Below, piece by piece: positions 1 through 6,279 of a stretch of DNA of 6,743 nt. A program made the position numbers and the translations under genes. The notes under the pieces were generated by a model that was not told the DNA's origin, searched no databases, and saw only the letters and a program-made list of their open reading frames with translations. The DNA is from Acidobacteriota bacterium. GTDB taxonomy: Bacteria; Acidobacteriota; Terriglobia; Terriglobales; SCQP01. Every line of letters starts with the position of its first letter. Positions within the stretch are counted from its first letter, which is position 1. The stretch covers positions 1 to 6,743 of the forward strand of contig JAKAOE010000104.1 of the NCBI GenBank assembly GCA_021823305.1. Direction: 5' to 3'.

Positions 1-15
1 CAGCTTTGCCAGGCA

Positions 16-801
16 ATGTACGAGCAGCAGTACCGCCGCATCCACGCCCTCTGCCAGTGGATGATGGCCGACGCCGCCGCGGCGCGCGAGTTGGCGCAGG
101 CGGTGTTCCTCGATGCTTGCACTCAAGCCGGCTCGGGCTGGCCGGCCATCAGCGGTGACGCGCTTGCCGCCAGCCTGGCGCTCCGCTTCCGCCATCAGAT
201 CCACGCCGCCGTCCCGTCACCCGCGGCAGGGTCCGACTCGCACCAGCCCGACCGGGCCGAGATCGCAGGGACAGGGCCGCGAGATTCAGAAGGTCGGCCC
301 GCTGCCGGGGTGCCACGCTGCGGAAGGGGCGAGGCGCAAGCGATGCTAGGCCGCAGGGAGGCCGGCCGACTGAGTTGCGCGCCAGGTATTCAACCGCCTA
401 CAGCGCCCTATCGGGCCCGGCCGCAAGCCGGGCCCGACGCGCCAGCCCCGGTGCCAGAGCCCGACGCGCGCAACTCAGGAGGAGCGTACAGGGACGTACG
501 TGACGACGGCCGGCCGACCGAGCCCGCCCTGGCGCACTCACAGCCCGGGCGGGACGACGACGCAGCGCGCGGCGCATCGCCCCGCCCGGCTCGTATGCCG
601 CGCTCCGCACCCCGGGCCGCGCCCGTGCGCGAAGCCGTTTGCGCGCTGCCCCTCACCCAGCGCCTGCTCTACCTCCTGCACGAACTCGAGGGCTATTCCC
701 CCGCCACCTTGGGCGACTGGCTCGATCTCGAGCCCGAACACTGCGCTCGCATGATCCACTCCGCCCGCCTGCAACTGCGCCGCGACCTCAGCGCCGCGTA
801 A
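16..801 (+). CDS. ECF-like sigma-70 family factor with a repeat-encoded linker (5' end possibly beyond window)
   Basis: Probable RNA polymerase sigma factor of the small sigma-70 (ECF-like) type. Residues about 1-66 resemble sigma region 2: YEQQYRRIHALC, then ARELAQAVFLDA in place of the usual AEDLTQEVFLRA, then a hydrophobic/Arg stretch. Residues about 204-258 resemble region 4: LPLTQRLLYLLHELEGYSP, a helix-turn-helix, and the closing MIHSARLQLRRDL. Between them, residues 90-194 are Pro/Arg/Gly/Ala-rich with no domain character and come from a DNA repeat (see 282-596). Without it the protein would be about 154 residues, near usual ECF size. Codons there (AGG, GGA, TCA, CCA, CTA, ATT) are unlike the neighbours. 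ATG at 16 is the first visible start, but the frame is open to base 1 and family members normally have more residues before this point, so the true start is probably upstream. No anti-sigma gene is visible. The longer linker could leave it active, altered or dead. Confidence 0.66.
   Translation: MYEQQYRRIHALCQWMMADAAAARELAQAVFLDACTQAGSGWPAISGDALAASLALRFRHQIHAAVPSPAAGSDSHQPDRAEIAGTGPRDSEGRPAAGVPRCGRGEAQAMLGRREAGRLSCAPGIQPPTAPYRARPQAGPDAPAPVPEPDARNSGGAYRDVRDDGRPTEPALAHSQPGRDDDAARGASPRPARMPRSAPRAAPVREAVCALPLTQRLLYLLHELEGYSPATLGDWLDLEPEHCARMIHSARLQLRRDLSAA
282..596 (+). repeat. Dispersed structured repeat, copy A (long form), inserted in frame in the sigma gene
   Basis: The two ends match copy B at 4410-4484. 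Bases 289-332 align with 4410-4453 without gaps at 37 of 44 positions, and 567-596 align with 4455-4484 at 29 of 30. The interior 333-566 is present only here. The interior is full of self-complementarity: a perfect 11 bp stem with 5-base loop (411-421 with 427-437), a perfect 12 bp inverted repeat (371-382 with 466-477), a 7 bp stem (523-529 with 547-553), and outer arms GGGGCGA 326-332 with TCGCCCC 577-583. A 15-base direct repeat with one mismatch lies at 360-374 and 508-522. GCCGCG flanks the element at 276-281 and 597-602 and could be a target duplication. On that boundary choice the element is 315 bp and keeps the reading frame. It encodes no protein of its own that I recognise. The edges are approximate on the left. 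Confidence 0.75.
371..477. repeat. Nested inverted repeats in the interior of copy A
   Basis: TGAGTTGCGCGC (371-382) is the exact reverse complement of GCGCGCAACTCA (466-477). Enclosed by them, TCGGGCCCGGC (411-421) and GCCGGGCCCGA (427-437) form a perfect 11 bp stem around the loop CGCAA. The nesting predicts a long stem-loop in RNA or single-stranded DNA. It lies inside the sigma coding region. Confidence 0.8.
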
Positions 802-816
802 GTCCTGAACTTCCTT

Positions 817-822
817 TAGAAT
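817..822 (+). promoter_or_regulatory. Candidate -10 box (TAGAAT) for ahcY
   Basis: TAGAAT lies 7 bases before the ATG at 830, where a -10 box would place the transcript start at or next to that ATG. No convincing -35 is seen 16-18 bases upstream. The same geometry occurs before coaX and before the small gene at 5089, which raises its credibility. It could equally be chance, with ahcY read through from the sigma gene 20 bases upstream. Confidence 0.4.
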
Positions 823-829
823 GGAAGCC

Positions 830-2275
830 ATGAGCCCAGCCATTCTCGATAAGGGCGCTGCTGCGTCCCAAGCCGCGGACTTCAAGGTTGCCGATCTCTC
901 CCTCGCCGATTGGGGGCGCAAGGAGATCAACGTCGCCGAGAGCGAAATGCCCGGCCTGATGGCGTTGCGCCGCAAGTACGCCGCCCTGCGCCCGCTGGCC
1001 GGCGTCCGCGTCAGCGGTTCGCTCCACATGACCATCCAGACCGCCGTGCTGATCGAGACCCTGGCGGCGTTGGGCGCCAAGGTGCGTTGGGCGAGTTGCA
1101 ACATCTTTTCCACTCAGGACCACGCCGCCGCCGCCATCGCCGCCACCGGCGTCCCCGTCTTCGCCTGGAAGGGCGAATCGCTCGAAGAATACTGGTGGTG
1201 CACCTATCAGGCGGTCTCCCACGCCGGCGGCCTGGGCCCGCAACTTGTGGTGGACGACGGCGGCGACATGACGCTGCTCATCCACAAAGGCTACGAGCTC
1301 GAAAACGGTTCGAACTGGGTGAACGAGCCTTCGGGATCGCACGAAGAAGATGTGATCAAGAAGCTGCTGCGCGATGTCCATGCGCGCGACCCCCAGCGCT
1401 GGCACGACATCGTGGCGCAATGGCGCGGGGTCTCCGAGGAGACCACCACCGGCGTCCACCGCCTCTACAAGATGCAGGAGGCCGGCGCGTTGCTGGTGCC
1501 CGCCATCAACGTCAACGACTCGGTCACCAAGTCCAAGTTCGACAACCTCTACGGCTGCCGCGAGTCGCTCGCCGACGGCATCAAGCGCGCCACCGACGTC
1601 ATGGTCGCCGGCAAGGTGGCCGTGATCTGCGGCTACGGCGACGTGGGCAAGGGCTCGGCGCAGTCGCTGCGCGGTTTCGGCGCCCGCATCGTCGTCACCG
1701 AGATTGACCCGGTCAACGCGCTCCAGGCGGCCATGGCCGGCTTCGAAGTCACCACGGTCGAGCAGACTCTCGGCCGCGGCGACATCTACGTCACCTGCAC
1801 CGGCAACTGCGATGTCATCACCGTCGAGCACATGCGCCGCATGAAGGACCAGGCCATCGTCTGCAACATCGGCCACTTCGACAACGAGATCCAGGTGGAT
1901 GCGCTCAACGCCGCGCCCGACGCCCGGCGCACCAACATCAAGCCTCAGGTGGACATGTACACCTTCCAGGACGGCCACAGCATCTTCCTGCTCGCCGAAG
2001 GCCGCCTGGTCAACCTCGGCTGCGCCACCGGCCACCCCAGCTTCGTCATGAGCAACAGCTTCAGCAACCAGACACTGGCGCAGATAGACCTCTGGAAGAA
2101 CCGGGAGACGAACAAGCCCGGCGTCACCACCCTGCCCAAAAAGCTGGACGAGGAAGTCGCCCGCCTGCATCTCGACAAGATCGGCGTCAAGCTGACTACG
2201 CTCTCGCAAAAGCAGGCCGACTACCTCGGCGTCCCCGTCGAAGGCCCCTACAAGCCCGACACCTATCGCTACTGA
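830..2275 (+). CDS. ahcY: S-adenosylhomocysteine hydrolase (adenosylhomocysteinase)
   Basis: Cytosolic NAD-dependent enzyme that reversibly splits S-adenosylhomocysteine into adenosine and homocysteine. This removes the product inhibitor of SAM-dependent methyltransferases and feeds the methionine cycle. Numbered from ATG 830 (481 residues), the substrate-domain stretch [17 protein letters not shown] starts near residue 62, and catalytic [11 protein letters not shown] carries the conserved Lys 234 and Asp 238. The NAD loop GYGDVGKG is at 268-275, [11 protein letters not shown] near 401, and the invariant tail ending in KPDTYRY at the C terminus. The segment around residues 155-200 is the insertion found in many bacterial enzymes and missing from the shorter mammalian form. 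All key residues are intact. An in-frame ATG at 821 would add MEA, but it overlaps a TAGAAT box and neither start has a good Shine-Dalgarno, so 830 is preferred weakly. Only 20 bases separate its upstream ATG from the sigma stop, leaving no room for an SAH riboswitch. It converges on coaX. Confidence 0.97.
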   Translation: MSPAILDKGAAASQAADFKVADLSLADWGRKEINVAESEMPGLMALRRKYAALRPLAGVRVSGSLHMTIQTAVLIETLAALGAKVRWASCNIFSTQDHAAAAIAATGVPVFAWKGESLEEYWWCTYQAVSHAGGLGPQLVVDDGGDMTLLIHKGYELENGSNWVNEPSGSHEEDVIKKLLRDVHARDPQRWHDIVAQWRGVSEETTTGVHRLYKMQEAGALLVPAINVNDSVTKSKFDNLYGCRESLADGIKRATDVMVAGKVAVICGYGDVGKGSAQSLRGFGARIVVTEIDPVNALQAAMAGFEVTTVEQTLGRGDIYVTCTGNCDVITVEHMRRMKDQAIVCNIGHFDNEIQVDALNAAPDARRTNIKPQVDMYTFQDGHSIFLLAEGRLVNLGCATGHPSFVMSNSFSNQTLAQIDLWKNRETNKPGVTTLPKKLDEEVARLHLDKIGVKLTTLSQKQADYLGVPVEGPYKPDTYRY

Positions 2276-2284
2276 CGCCGCTCC

Positions 2285-3051
<767 letters not shown>

Positions 3052-3052
<1 letters not shown>

Positions 3053-3070
3053 GCCCCTATTGTAGGGGCA
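3052..3070. promoter_or_regulatory. Perfect 8 bp palindrome overlapping the coaX start and -10-like box
   Basis: TGCCCCTA (3052-3059), spacer TTG, TAGGGGCA (3063-3070). It fills almost the whole 21 bp glgA-coaX gap, includes one base of the coaX start codon and spans the TACAAT box. It could be an operator, an RNA hairpin that weakens read-through or coaX translation, or a weak end for the upstream transcript. There is no T tract to make it a standard terminator. Confidence 0.5.
3059..3064 (-). promoter_or_regulatory. Candidate -10 box (TACAAT) for coaX
   Basis: On the minus strand TACAAT is followed by AGGGGC and then the coaX ATG, so the predicted transcript start falls at the ATG. No -35 hexamer is recognisable. 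It sits in the loop and inner stem of the palindrome 3052-3070. Confidence 0.4.
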
Positions 3071-3073
3071 CGG

Positions 3074-4294
3074 CTACCGTCCCGCCTCCGCCGCGCGCCC
3101 CAGCGAGCGGTAGAGCGCGATCGTCTCCTGCGCGATGGCGCGCCAACTGAACTTCTCCTCCGCCCGTTGGCGTCCGGCTTTGCCGAAGTGTTGTTGCAGC
3201 TCGGGCGACGCCAGCACCTCCGCCAGCCGGGCGGCGAGGTCGCGTGCGAACTGCGCCGCGTCCAGCGGCGCGTTGGTCGCCGCATCCTGCGCCACCGGCA
3301 CCAGGTACCCGGTCTCGCCGTCCACCACCACCTCCGGTATGCCGCCGGTCGCGGTTGCCACCACGGCGGTGTCGCACGCCATCGCTTCGAGGTTGATGAT
3401 GCCGAAGGGTTCGTAGATCGAGGGGCAGCAGAAGACCGCGGCGTGGCTGTAGAGCTGGATCGCTTCCGGCTTCGACACCATCTTCTCGATCCACACCGTG
3501 CGCGGATGCGTCTGCCGCAGCCGTTCCACTTTTTCGCGCATCTCCGCCGCGATCTCCGGCGTGTCGGGCGCGCCGGCGCACAGCACCGCCTGGGTGTCCG
3601 TGGGCAGATGGCGCAGCGCTTCCACCAGGTGGGTCACGCCCTTCTGCCGCGTGATCCGGCCGACGAACAGCACGTAGGGGCGCGCCGTGTCCACCCCCAG
3701 CGCGGCGATCAGCCCGGTCGCCGGGTCGTGGCGATACTCGTCAAGGTCGATGCCGTTGTGGATCACGTGAATGCGTTCCGGCGCGATCGCCGGATAGGCC
3801 CGCTGGATGTCGGCCCGCGTCCCGCGTGACACCGCGATCACCGCATCCGCGTTCTCGATCGCCGTCTTTTCCATCCACGAGCTCATCTGGTAGCCGCTGC
3901 CGAGCTGTTCCGCCTTCCACGCCCGCAGCGGCTCCAGGCTGTGCGTGGTGAGCACGAACGGCATGCGGTGGAGCTTCTTCGCCCAGAAGCCGGCCATGGA
4001 CGTATACCAGGTGTGGGTGTGCACCACGTCCACCCCGTCCAGCGCGCGGATGGAATCGAGGTTCACGCTCAGCGATTCCAGCGCGGTCTTGAACTTCGCC
4101 TCGATCGCCGTCATCCGCTCCCAGGGCTGATGTCCTTCGACCGTGAGATGGCCGCGCTGTTCGCGCTGGTCGCCGAAACAGTGCACTTCCACTTCGATTT
4201 CGCGGGCGAGTTCCCGGCTGAGGTAGTCCACGTGGACTCCGGCTCCGCCATAAACATAGGGAGGATATTCACGGGTGAACAGGGCGACGCGCAC
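3074..4294 (-). CDS. glgA: Glycogen synthase, Corynebacterium family (GlgA/GlgM-like glycosyltransferase)
   Basis: GT-B glycosyltransferase of 406 residues using nucleotide-activated glucose. Residues 1-10 plus GGAGVHV (16-22) form the acceptor/phosphate loop of the N-terminal Rossmann lobe. HTHTW lies at 92-96, the lobe linker HNGIDLDEY at 179-187, VGRITRQKG at 211-219 (donor-phosphate Arg and Lys), and the E-x7-E motif EPFGIINLE at 295-303. The length and the start MRVALFTREYPPYVYGGAGVHV match the family annotated as Corynebacterium-type glycogen synthase. Its studied mycobacterial member (GlgM) makes maltose-1-phosphate from ADP-glucose and glucose-1-phosphate for the GlgE pathway. Sequence alone does not separate that from glucan elongation, and no glgE or glgC is in the window. 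GTG start at 4294 is supported by AGGAGG three bases upstream. It lies downstream of the DUF892 gene and 21 bp before coaX. Confidence 0.9.
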   Translation of the reverse strand: MRVALFTREYPPYVYGGAGVHVDYLSRELAREIEVEVHCFGDQREQRGHLTVEGHQPWERMTAIEAKFKTALESLSVNLDSIRALDGVDVVHTHTWYTSMAGFWAKKLHRMPFVLTTHSLEPLRAWKAEQLGSGYQMSSWMEKTAIENADAVIAVSRGTRADIQRAYPAIAPERIHVIHNGIDLDEYRHDPATGLIAALGVDTARPYVLFVGRITRQKGVTHLVEALRHLPTDTQAVLCAGAPDTPEIAAEMREKVERLRQTHPRTVWIEKMVSKPEAIQLYSHAAVFCCPSIYEPFGIINLEAMACDTAVVATATGGIPEVVVDGETGYLVPVAQDAATNAPLDAAQFARDLAARLAEVLASPELQQHFGKAGRQRAEEKFSWRAIAQETIALYRSLGRAAEAGR

Positions 4295-4297
4295 GAG

Positions 4298-4303
4298 CCT
4301 CCT
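4298..4303 (-). promoter_or_regulatory. Shine-Dalgarno AGGAGG of the glycogen synthase gene
   Basis: A full consensus AGGAGG ends 3 bases before the GTG at 4294, which is a tight spacing. It decides the GTG start and contrasts with coaX, ahcY and the 56-residue gene, which lack any such site. Confidence 0.7.
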
Positions 4304-4305
4304 AG

Positions 4306-4326
4306 TTCGCGGCGCCAGGCCGCGAA
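4306..4326. promoter_or_regulatory. Leader hairpin upstream of the glycogen synthase ribosome site
   Basis: TTCGCGG (4306-4312) and CCGCGAA (4320-4326) form a perfect 7 bp stem with a 7-base loop, ending two bases from the Shine-Dalgarno on the minus strand. It could tune access of the ribosome to AGGAGG. A short GC stem like this can also occur by chance here. Confidence 0.35.
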
Positions 4327-4409
4327 AATTCAGCGTAGCACGCCGTGCCCGGCATTCCCCCTGTCAGCTCTGCATCAGCGTCACACCGGAGCGAACTCGC
4401 GGGAAACCC

Positions 4410-4484
4410 GAAGGGCGGACCACTGCCGGGGCGCAATGCTCCGGAAGGGGCGATGCGCGGCGCATCGCCCCGCCCTGCTCGTAT
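4410..4484 (+). repeat. Dispersed structured repeat, copy B (short form)
   Basis: It holds the two ends of copy A joined directly. Bases 4410-4453 match 289-332 at 37 of 44 positions, and 4455-4484 match 567-596 at 29 of 30. The 234-base interior of copy A is replaced by a single T. The join makes a perfect palindrome, GGGGCGATGCGC / GCGCATCGCCCC (4447-4458 and 4460-4471). The last base of the repeat is the last base of the DUF892 stop codon, so the element abuts that gene exactly. Weak similarity to copy A continues leftward to about 4398. Confidence 0.8.
4447..4471 (-). terminator. Terminator-like hairpin after the DUF892 gene (part of repeat copy B)
   Basis: A 12 bp perfect stem (11 bp with a realistic 3-base loop) lies 13 bases past the DUF892 stop on the minus strand, followed only by TT. 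The strong GC stem could end or stabilise the transcript, separating it from the glycosyltransferase gene. The missing T tract makes classical intrinsic termination uncertain. Confidence 0.45.
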
Positions 4485-4999
4485 CACGCTGCCTGCGCTT
4501 CCGGCGGGAAGGCTTCGCGCACGATCGCCGGCTGGTGGGTGGCGAGAAACTCCGCCATCGCCCGCTCCTGCTGCCGGATCGCCTCGAAGCGTCCGGCGTG
4601 CGCGCCGTAGCCCAGGTTGCGCGCGATCTGCGTCAGCGCGCCGTAAAGCGCCGCCTCGTATTGCTCCAGCGCGTAGTCGGCCAGGCTGTCGTCCAGCAGC
4701 CGGTCCTCCGCCTCGCTTTGCAGCGCGGCCAGCACCCGTCCCGCCAGTCCGGTCGCCACCGGCGGCTGCACGCTGGCCGCGGCGGTCGTGGGCTCGGCGC
4801 GCAGCGAGGTGACGATGTCGTGCAGCGCGTTGCGATGCTGCACCGACTCGTCGCGATGGGCCAGCAGGCGCTGCTTGAGCTCGGGTTGATGCACGGCGGC
4901 GGCGCGCTTCTCGAGATGGTCCACCAGCGCCGCCTCCATCGCCAAGGCGTGATTCAGGTGCATCACATAACGATCGAGGTCGGTGGTGGAAGGCGGCAT
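4484..4999 (-). CDS. DUF892 (YciE/YciF-type) ferritin-like protein
   Basis: A 171-residue, mostly helical protein resembling the DUF892 ferritin-like family (YciE/YciF), which are four-helix bundles with a di-iron-type site and often stress-linked. Their exact reaction is not established. Helix 1 has MEAALVDHLEKRA (Glu 22), helix 2 has LLAHRDESVQHRNAL (Glu 51, His 55), helix 3 has DYALEQYEAALYGAL (Glu 112, Glu 115), and helix 4 has EAIRQQERAMAEFL (Glu 145). These are plausible metal ligands by position. The opening LDRYVMHLNHALAMEAAL fits the family's start. ATG at 4999 is preferred because AAAGGA lies 10 bases upstream. A GTG at 5059 would add 20 residues without domain character. The match is by pattern, so another four-helix ferritin-like family remains possible. 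It is divergent from the 56-residue gene and ends at repeat copy B. Confidence 0.75.
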   Translation of the reverse strand: MPPSTTDLDRYVMHLNHALAMEAALVDHLEKRAAAVHQPELKQRLLAHRDESVQHRNALHDIVTSLRAEPTTAAASVQPPVATGLAGRVLAALQSEAEDRLLDDSLADYALEQYEAALYGALTQIARNLGYGAHAGRFEAIRQQERAMAEFLATHQPAIVREAFPPEAQAA

Positions 5000-5076
5000 G
5001 GCGGACGCATCCTTTCGTCCTGACACGGATGCCCGCGCGTCAGCGCCTGTTGCACGCACCCGGACGCGCCCGGCGC

Positions 5077-5082
5077 TAGAAT
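5077..5082 (+). promoter_or_regulatory. Candidate -10 box (TAGAAT) for the small FPASDPP gene
   Basis: TAGAAT, then six bases, then ATG 5089. The predicted transcript start is at the ATG. TTGCAC at 5050-5055 resembles a -35, but its 21-base spacer is too long for a standard promoter. There is no Shine-Dalgarno before the ATG. Confidence 0.45.
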
Positions 5083-5088
5083 CGCTTT

Positions 5089-5259
5089 ATGCCGTCGCGC
5101 CATCCCTTGCCGCCGCCCGAGCCCGAGCCGCCCGCGAATGGCTACGATGAAACGGTGGCGGAGTCGTTTCCCGCCAGCGATCCCCCGCCCGGCGTGATCA
5201 AGCTCGGCCCGCGCCCGCAGCCCAAGCCGGCGCCGCCGGCCGGGCACAAGGCCGCATAG
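5089..5259 (+). CDS. Small 56-residue protein with a FPASDPP motif
   Basis: Complete short reading frame, ATG 5089 to TAG 5257-5259. The N terminus is Pro/Glu-rich (PPPEPEPPANG), the centre is YDETVAESFPASDPPPGVIKLG (residues about 19-40), and the tail is Pro/Lys-rich. The acidic stretch followed by ESFPASDPP is a motif I have seen in many short uncharacterised bacterial proteins of about 40-80 residues; I cannot name a function or family accession. There is no signal peptide, membrane segment or cysteine, and the composition suggests an intrinsically disordered cytosolic protein. It begins 89 bp from, and divergent to, the DUF892 gene, with a TAGAAT box just upstream and no ribosome site. 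The conserved core in an otherwise low-complexity frame is the main reason to believe it is real. Confidence 0.72.
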   Translation: MPSRHPLPPPEPEPPANGYDETVAESFPASDPPPGVIKLGPRPQPKPAPPAGHKAA

Positions 5260-5362
5260 CGTCGCGCAGTTTTCCACGTTTTCCATTTTGACGCGCTCGT
5301 TGCCCCCTTCCCCCCGTCCGGGCTGATTGACCGGCGGCTTCGCCTGGGCTTGATTAGGAGCT
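5260..5362. other. Intergenic leader before the polysaccharide export gene
   Basis: This spacer contains the only clear AT-richer patch of the window. GTTTTCCA occurs twice with a 9-base period (5269-5276 and 5278-5285), followed by ATTTTGACG. Weak promoter-like words follow: TTGACC 5327-5332, then after 18 bases TGATTA 5351-5356, seven bases before GTG 5363. None is strong. Confidence 0.35.
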
Positions 5363-6271
5363 GTGTCGCTGGCGCGTGTCACCCGTTGGTGTGGGCTGAT
5401 CCTGTGGCTGCCGGCGGTGGCAACCGCCGTCGCCCAGGTCCTGCCCACCGCCGCGCCGCCGGCCGCGGCGCAGCAATTGGCGCCGGGCGACCTGATTCGC
5501 ATCAGCGTGCTGCAGGCGCCCGAGCTTGCGACCGAAACACGGCTCGACGCGCAAGGCGCGATCGTCATGCCCGAGGCCGGCCGCGTCCCGCTCGCCGGCA
5601 AGACCGCCGCCCAGGCCGCGCAAGCGTTGGCCGCGCGCCTGGGCGCGAACTACCTGCTCCATCCCCAAGTCCAGGTGCGCATCGAGGGGTTTGCCTCCGA
5701 GCCGGTCGCCGTGCTGGGCGCGGTGGCGCGTCCCGGCGTATATTCGGCGCGGCGCTATGCCGATCTCGCCGCGGTGCTGGCGGCGGCGGGCTGGTCCGCG
5801 CCGGCGGCGGGCCAAATCCTGGTGACGCGCGCCGCCAACGGCCCCACGCGCGCGGTGGATGGCGAGGCGCTGGCCCGCGGCGGCGCCGGCGGCGCGTTAC
5901 CGTTGCACGCCGGCGATGTGGTGCGCGTCGTCCCGGCGGCCACCGTATACGTCGCCGGCGACGTCGCCCGGCCCGGCGCCTATCCGCTGCCGGCTTCGGG
6001 CCTGACGCTGTTGCGGGCGCTGGCGCTCGCGGGTGGCGTGGCCCGCTTCGCCGACGCCCGCCGCGCCCGCATCGTTCGCCCGGAGCCGGACGGGGCGCCG
6101 CCGCGGGCGATCCCGGTGAACGCGGGCGCGGTGTTGCGCGGCACGGCGCCCGACCCCGCGCTCGCGCCGTTCGATCTGGTCTACGTCCCGCCCAGCGCCG
6201 CCAAGGCCACCGCGGTGCGCGCGCTGGAGGCCGTGGTCACCACCATCTCTGGCGTCATCATCTTCCGCTGA
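5363..6271 (+). CDS. Polysaccharide export protein (Wza-like, Poly_export and SLBB domains)
   Basis: Likely outer-membrane or periplasmic channel part of an exopolysaccharide/capsule export machine. Residues 1-25 are a signal peptide: Arg residues, hydrophobic GLILWLPAVATAVA, with a likely cut after AVA-Q. Residues about 38-108 match the Poly_export domain: LAPGDLIRISVLQAPELATETRLDAQGAIVMPEAGRVPLAG, then a helix and VQVRI. Two SLBB beta-grasp repeats follow: EPVAVLGAVARPGVYS from about 113 and ATVYVAGDVARPGAYPL from about 193, each followed by a helix and an AGG or AGW turn. The C-terminal segment EAVVTTISGVIIFR is hydrophobic/amphipathic, as in the membrane-spanning helix of Wza. Unlike E. 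coli Wza there is no lipobox; Cys 10 sits within the signal core. The 302 residues are shorter than Wza (about 380). GTG 5363 follows AGGAG by only two bases, so a slightly later start is possible. It is followed 8 bp on by a Wzz/Wzc-like gene. Confidence 0.9.
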   Translation: MSLARVTRWCGLILWLPAVATAVAQVLPTAAPPAAAQQLAPGDLIRISVLQAPELATETRLDAQGAIVMPEAGRVPLAGKTAAQAAQALAARLGANYLLHPQVQVRIEGFASEPVAVLGAVARPGVYSARRYADLAAVLAAAGWSAPAAGQILVTRAANGPTRAVDGEALARGGAGGALPLHAGDVVRVVPAATVYVAGDVARPGAYPLPASGLTLLRALALAGGVARFADARRARIVRPEPDGAPPRAIPVNAGAVLRGTAPDPALAPFDLVYVPPSAAKATAVRALEAVVTTISGVIIFR

Positions 6272-6279
6272 TCTCCGCC

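Noticed and set aside
282..596. CRISPR array or insertion sequence with transposase in the repeat-rich sigma segment
   Set aside because: There are no regularly spaced direct repeats and no transposase-like reading frame; the structure is palindromic and non-coding in origin.
802..829. SAH riboswitch before ahcY
   Set aside because: Only about 20-28 bases lie between the sigma stop and ahcY, too short for the known aptamer, and no fitting fold is seen.
788..2209. 473-codon open frame on the minus strand antisense to ahcY
   Set aside because: It is the shadow of a strongly G/C-third-position gene. The product has no domain pattern, and the opposite strand encodes a full, intact AhcY.
3941..5023. 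360-codon plus-strand frame across the glycosyltransferase, repeat and DUF892 region
   Set aside because: It runs antisense through two recognisable genes and an intergenic repeat, and the product is His/Arg/Gln/Leu low complexity.
5000..5059. GTG start at 5059 for the DUF892 gene
   Set aside because: The extra 20 residues lack family similarity, while ATG 4999 has AAAGGA upstream and begins at the expected family N terminus.
5226..5240. GCCGGC-GCC-GCCGGC palindrome near the end of the small gene
   Set aside because: It consists only of Ala/Pro/Gly codons in GC-saturated coding sequence and is expected by chance; no T tract follows.
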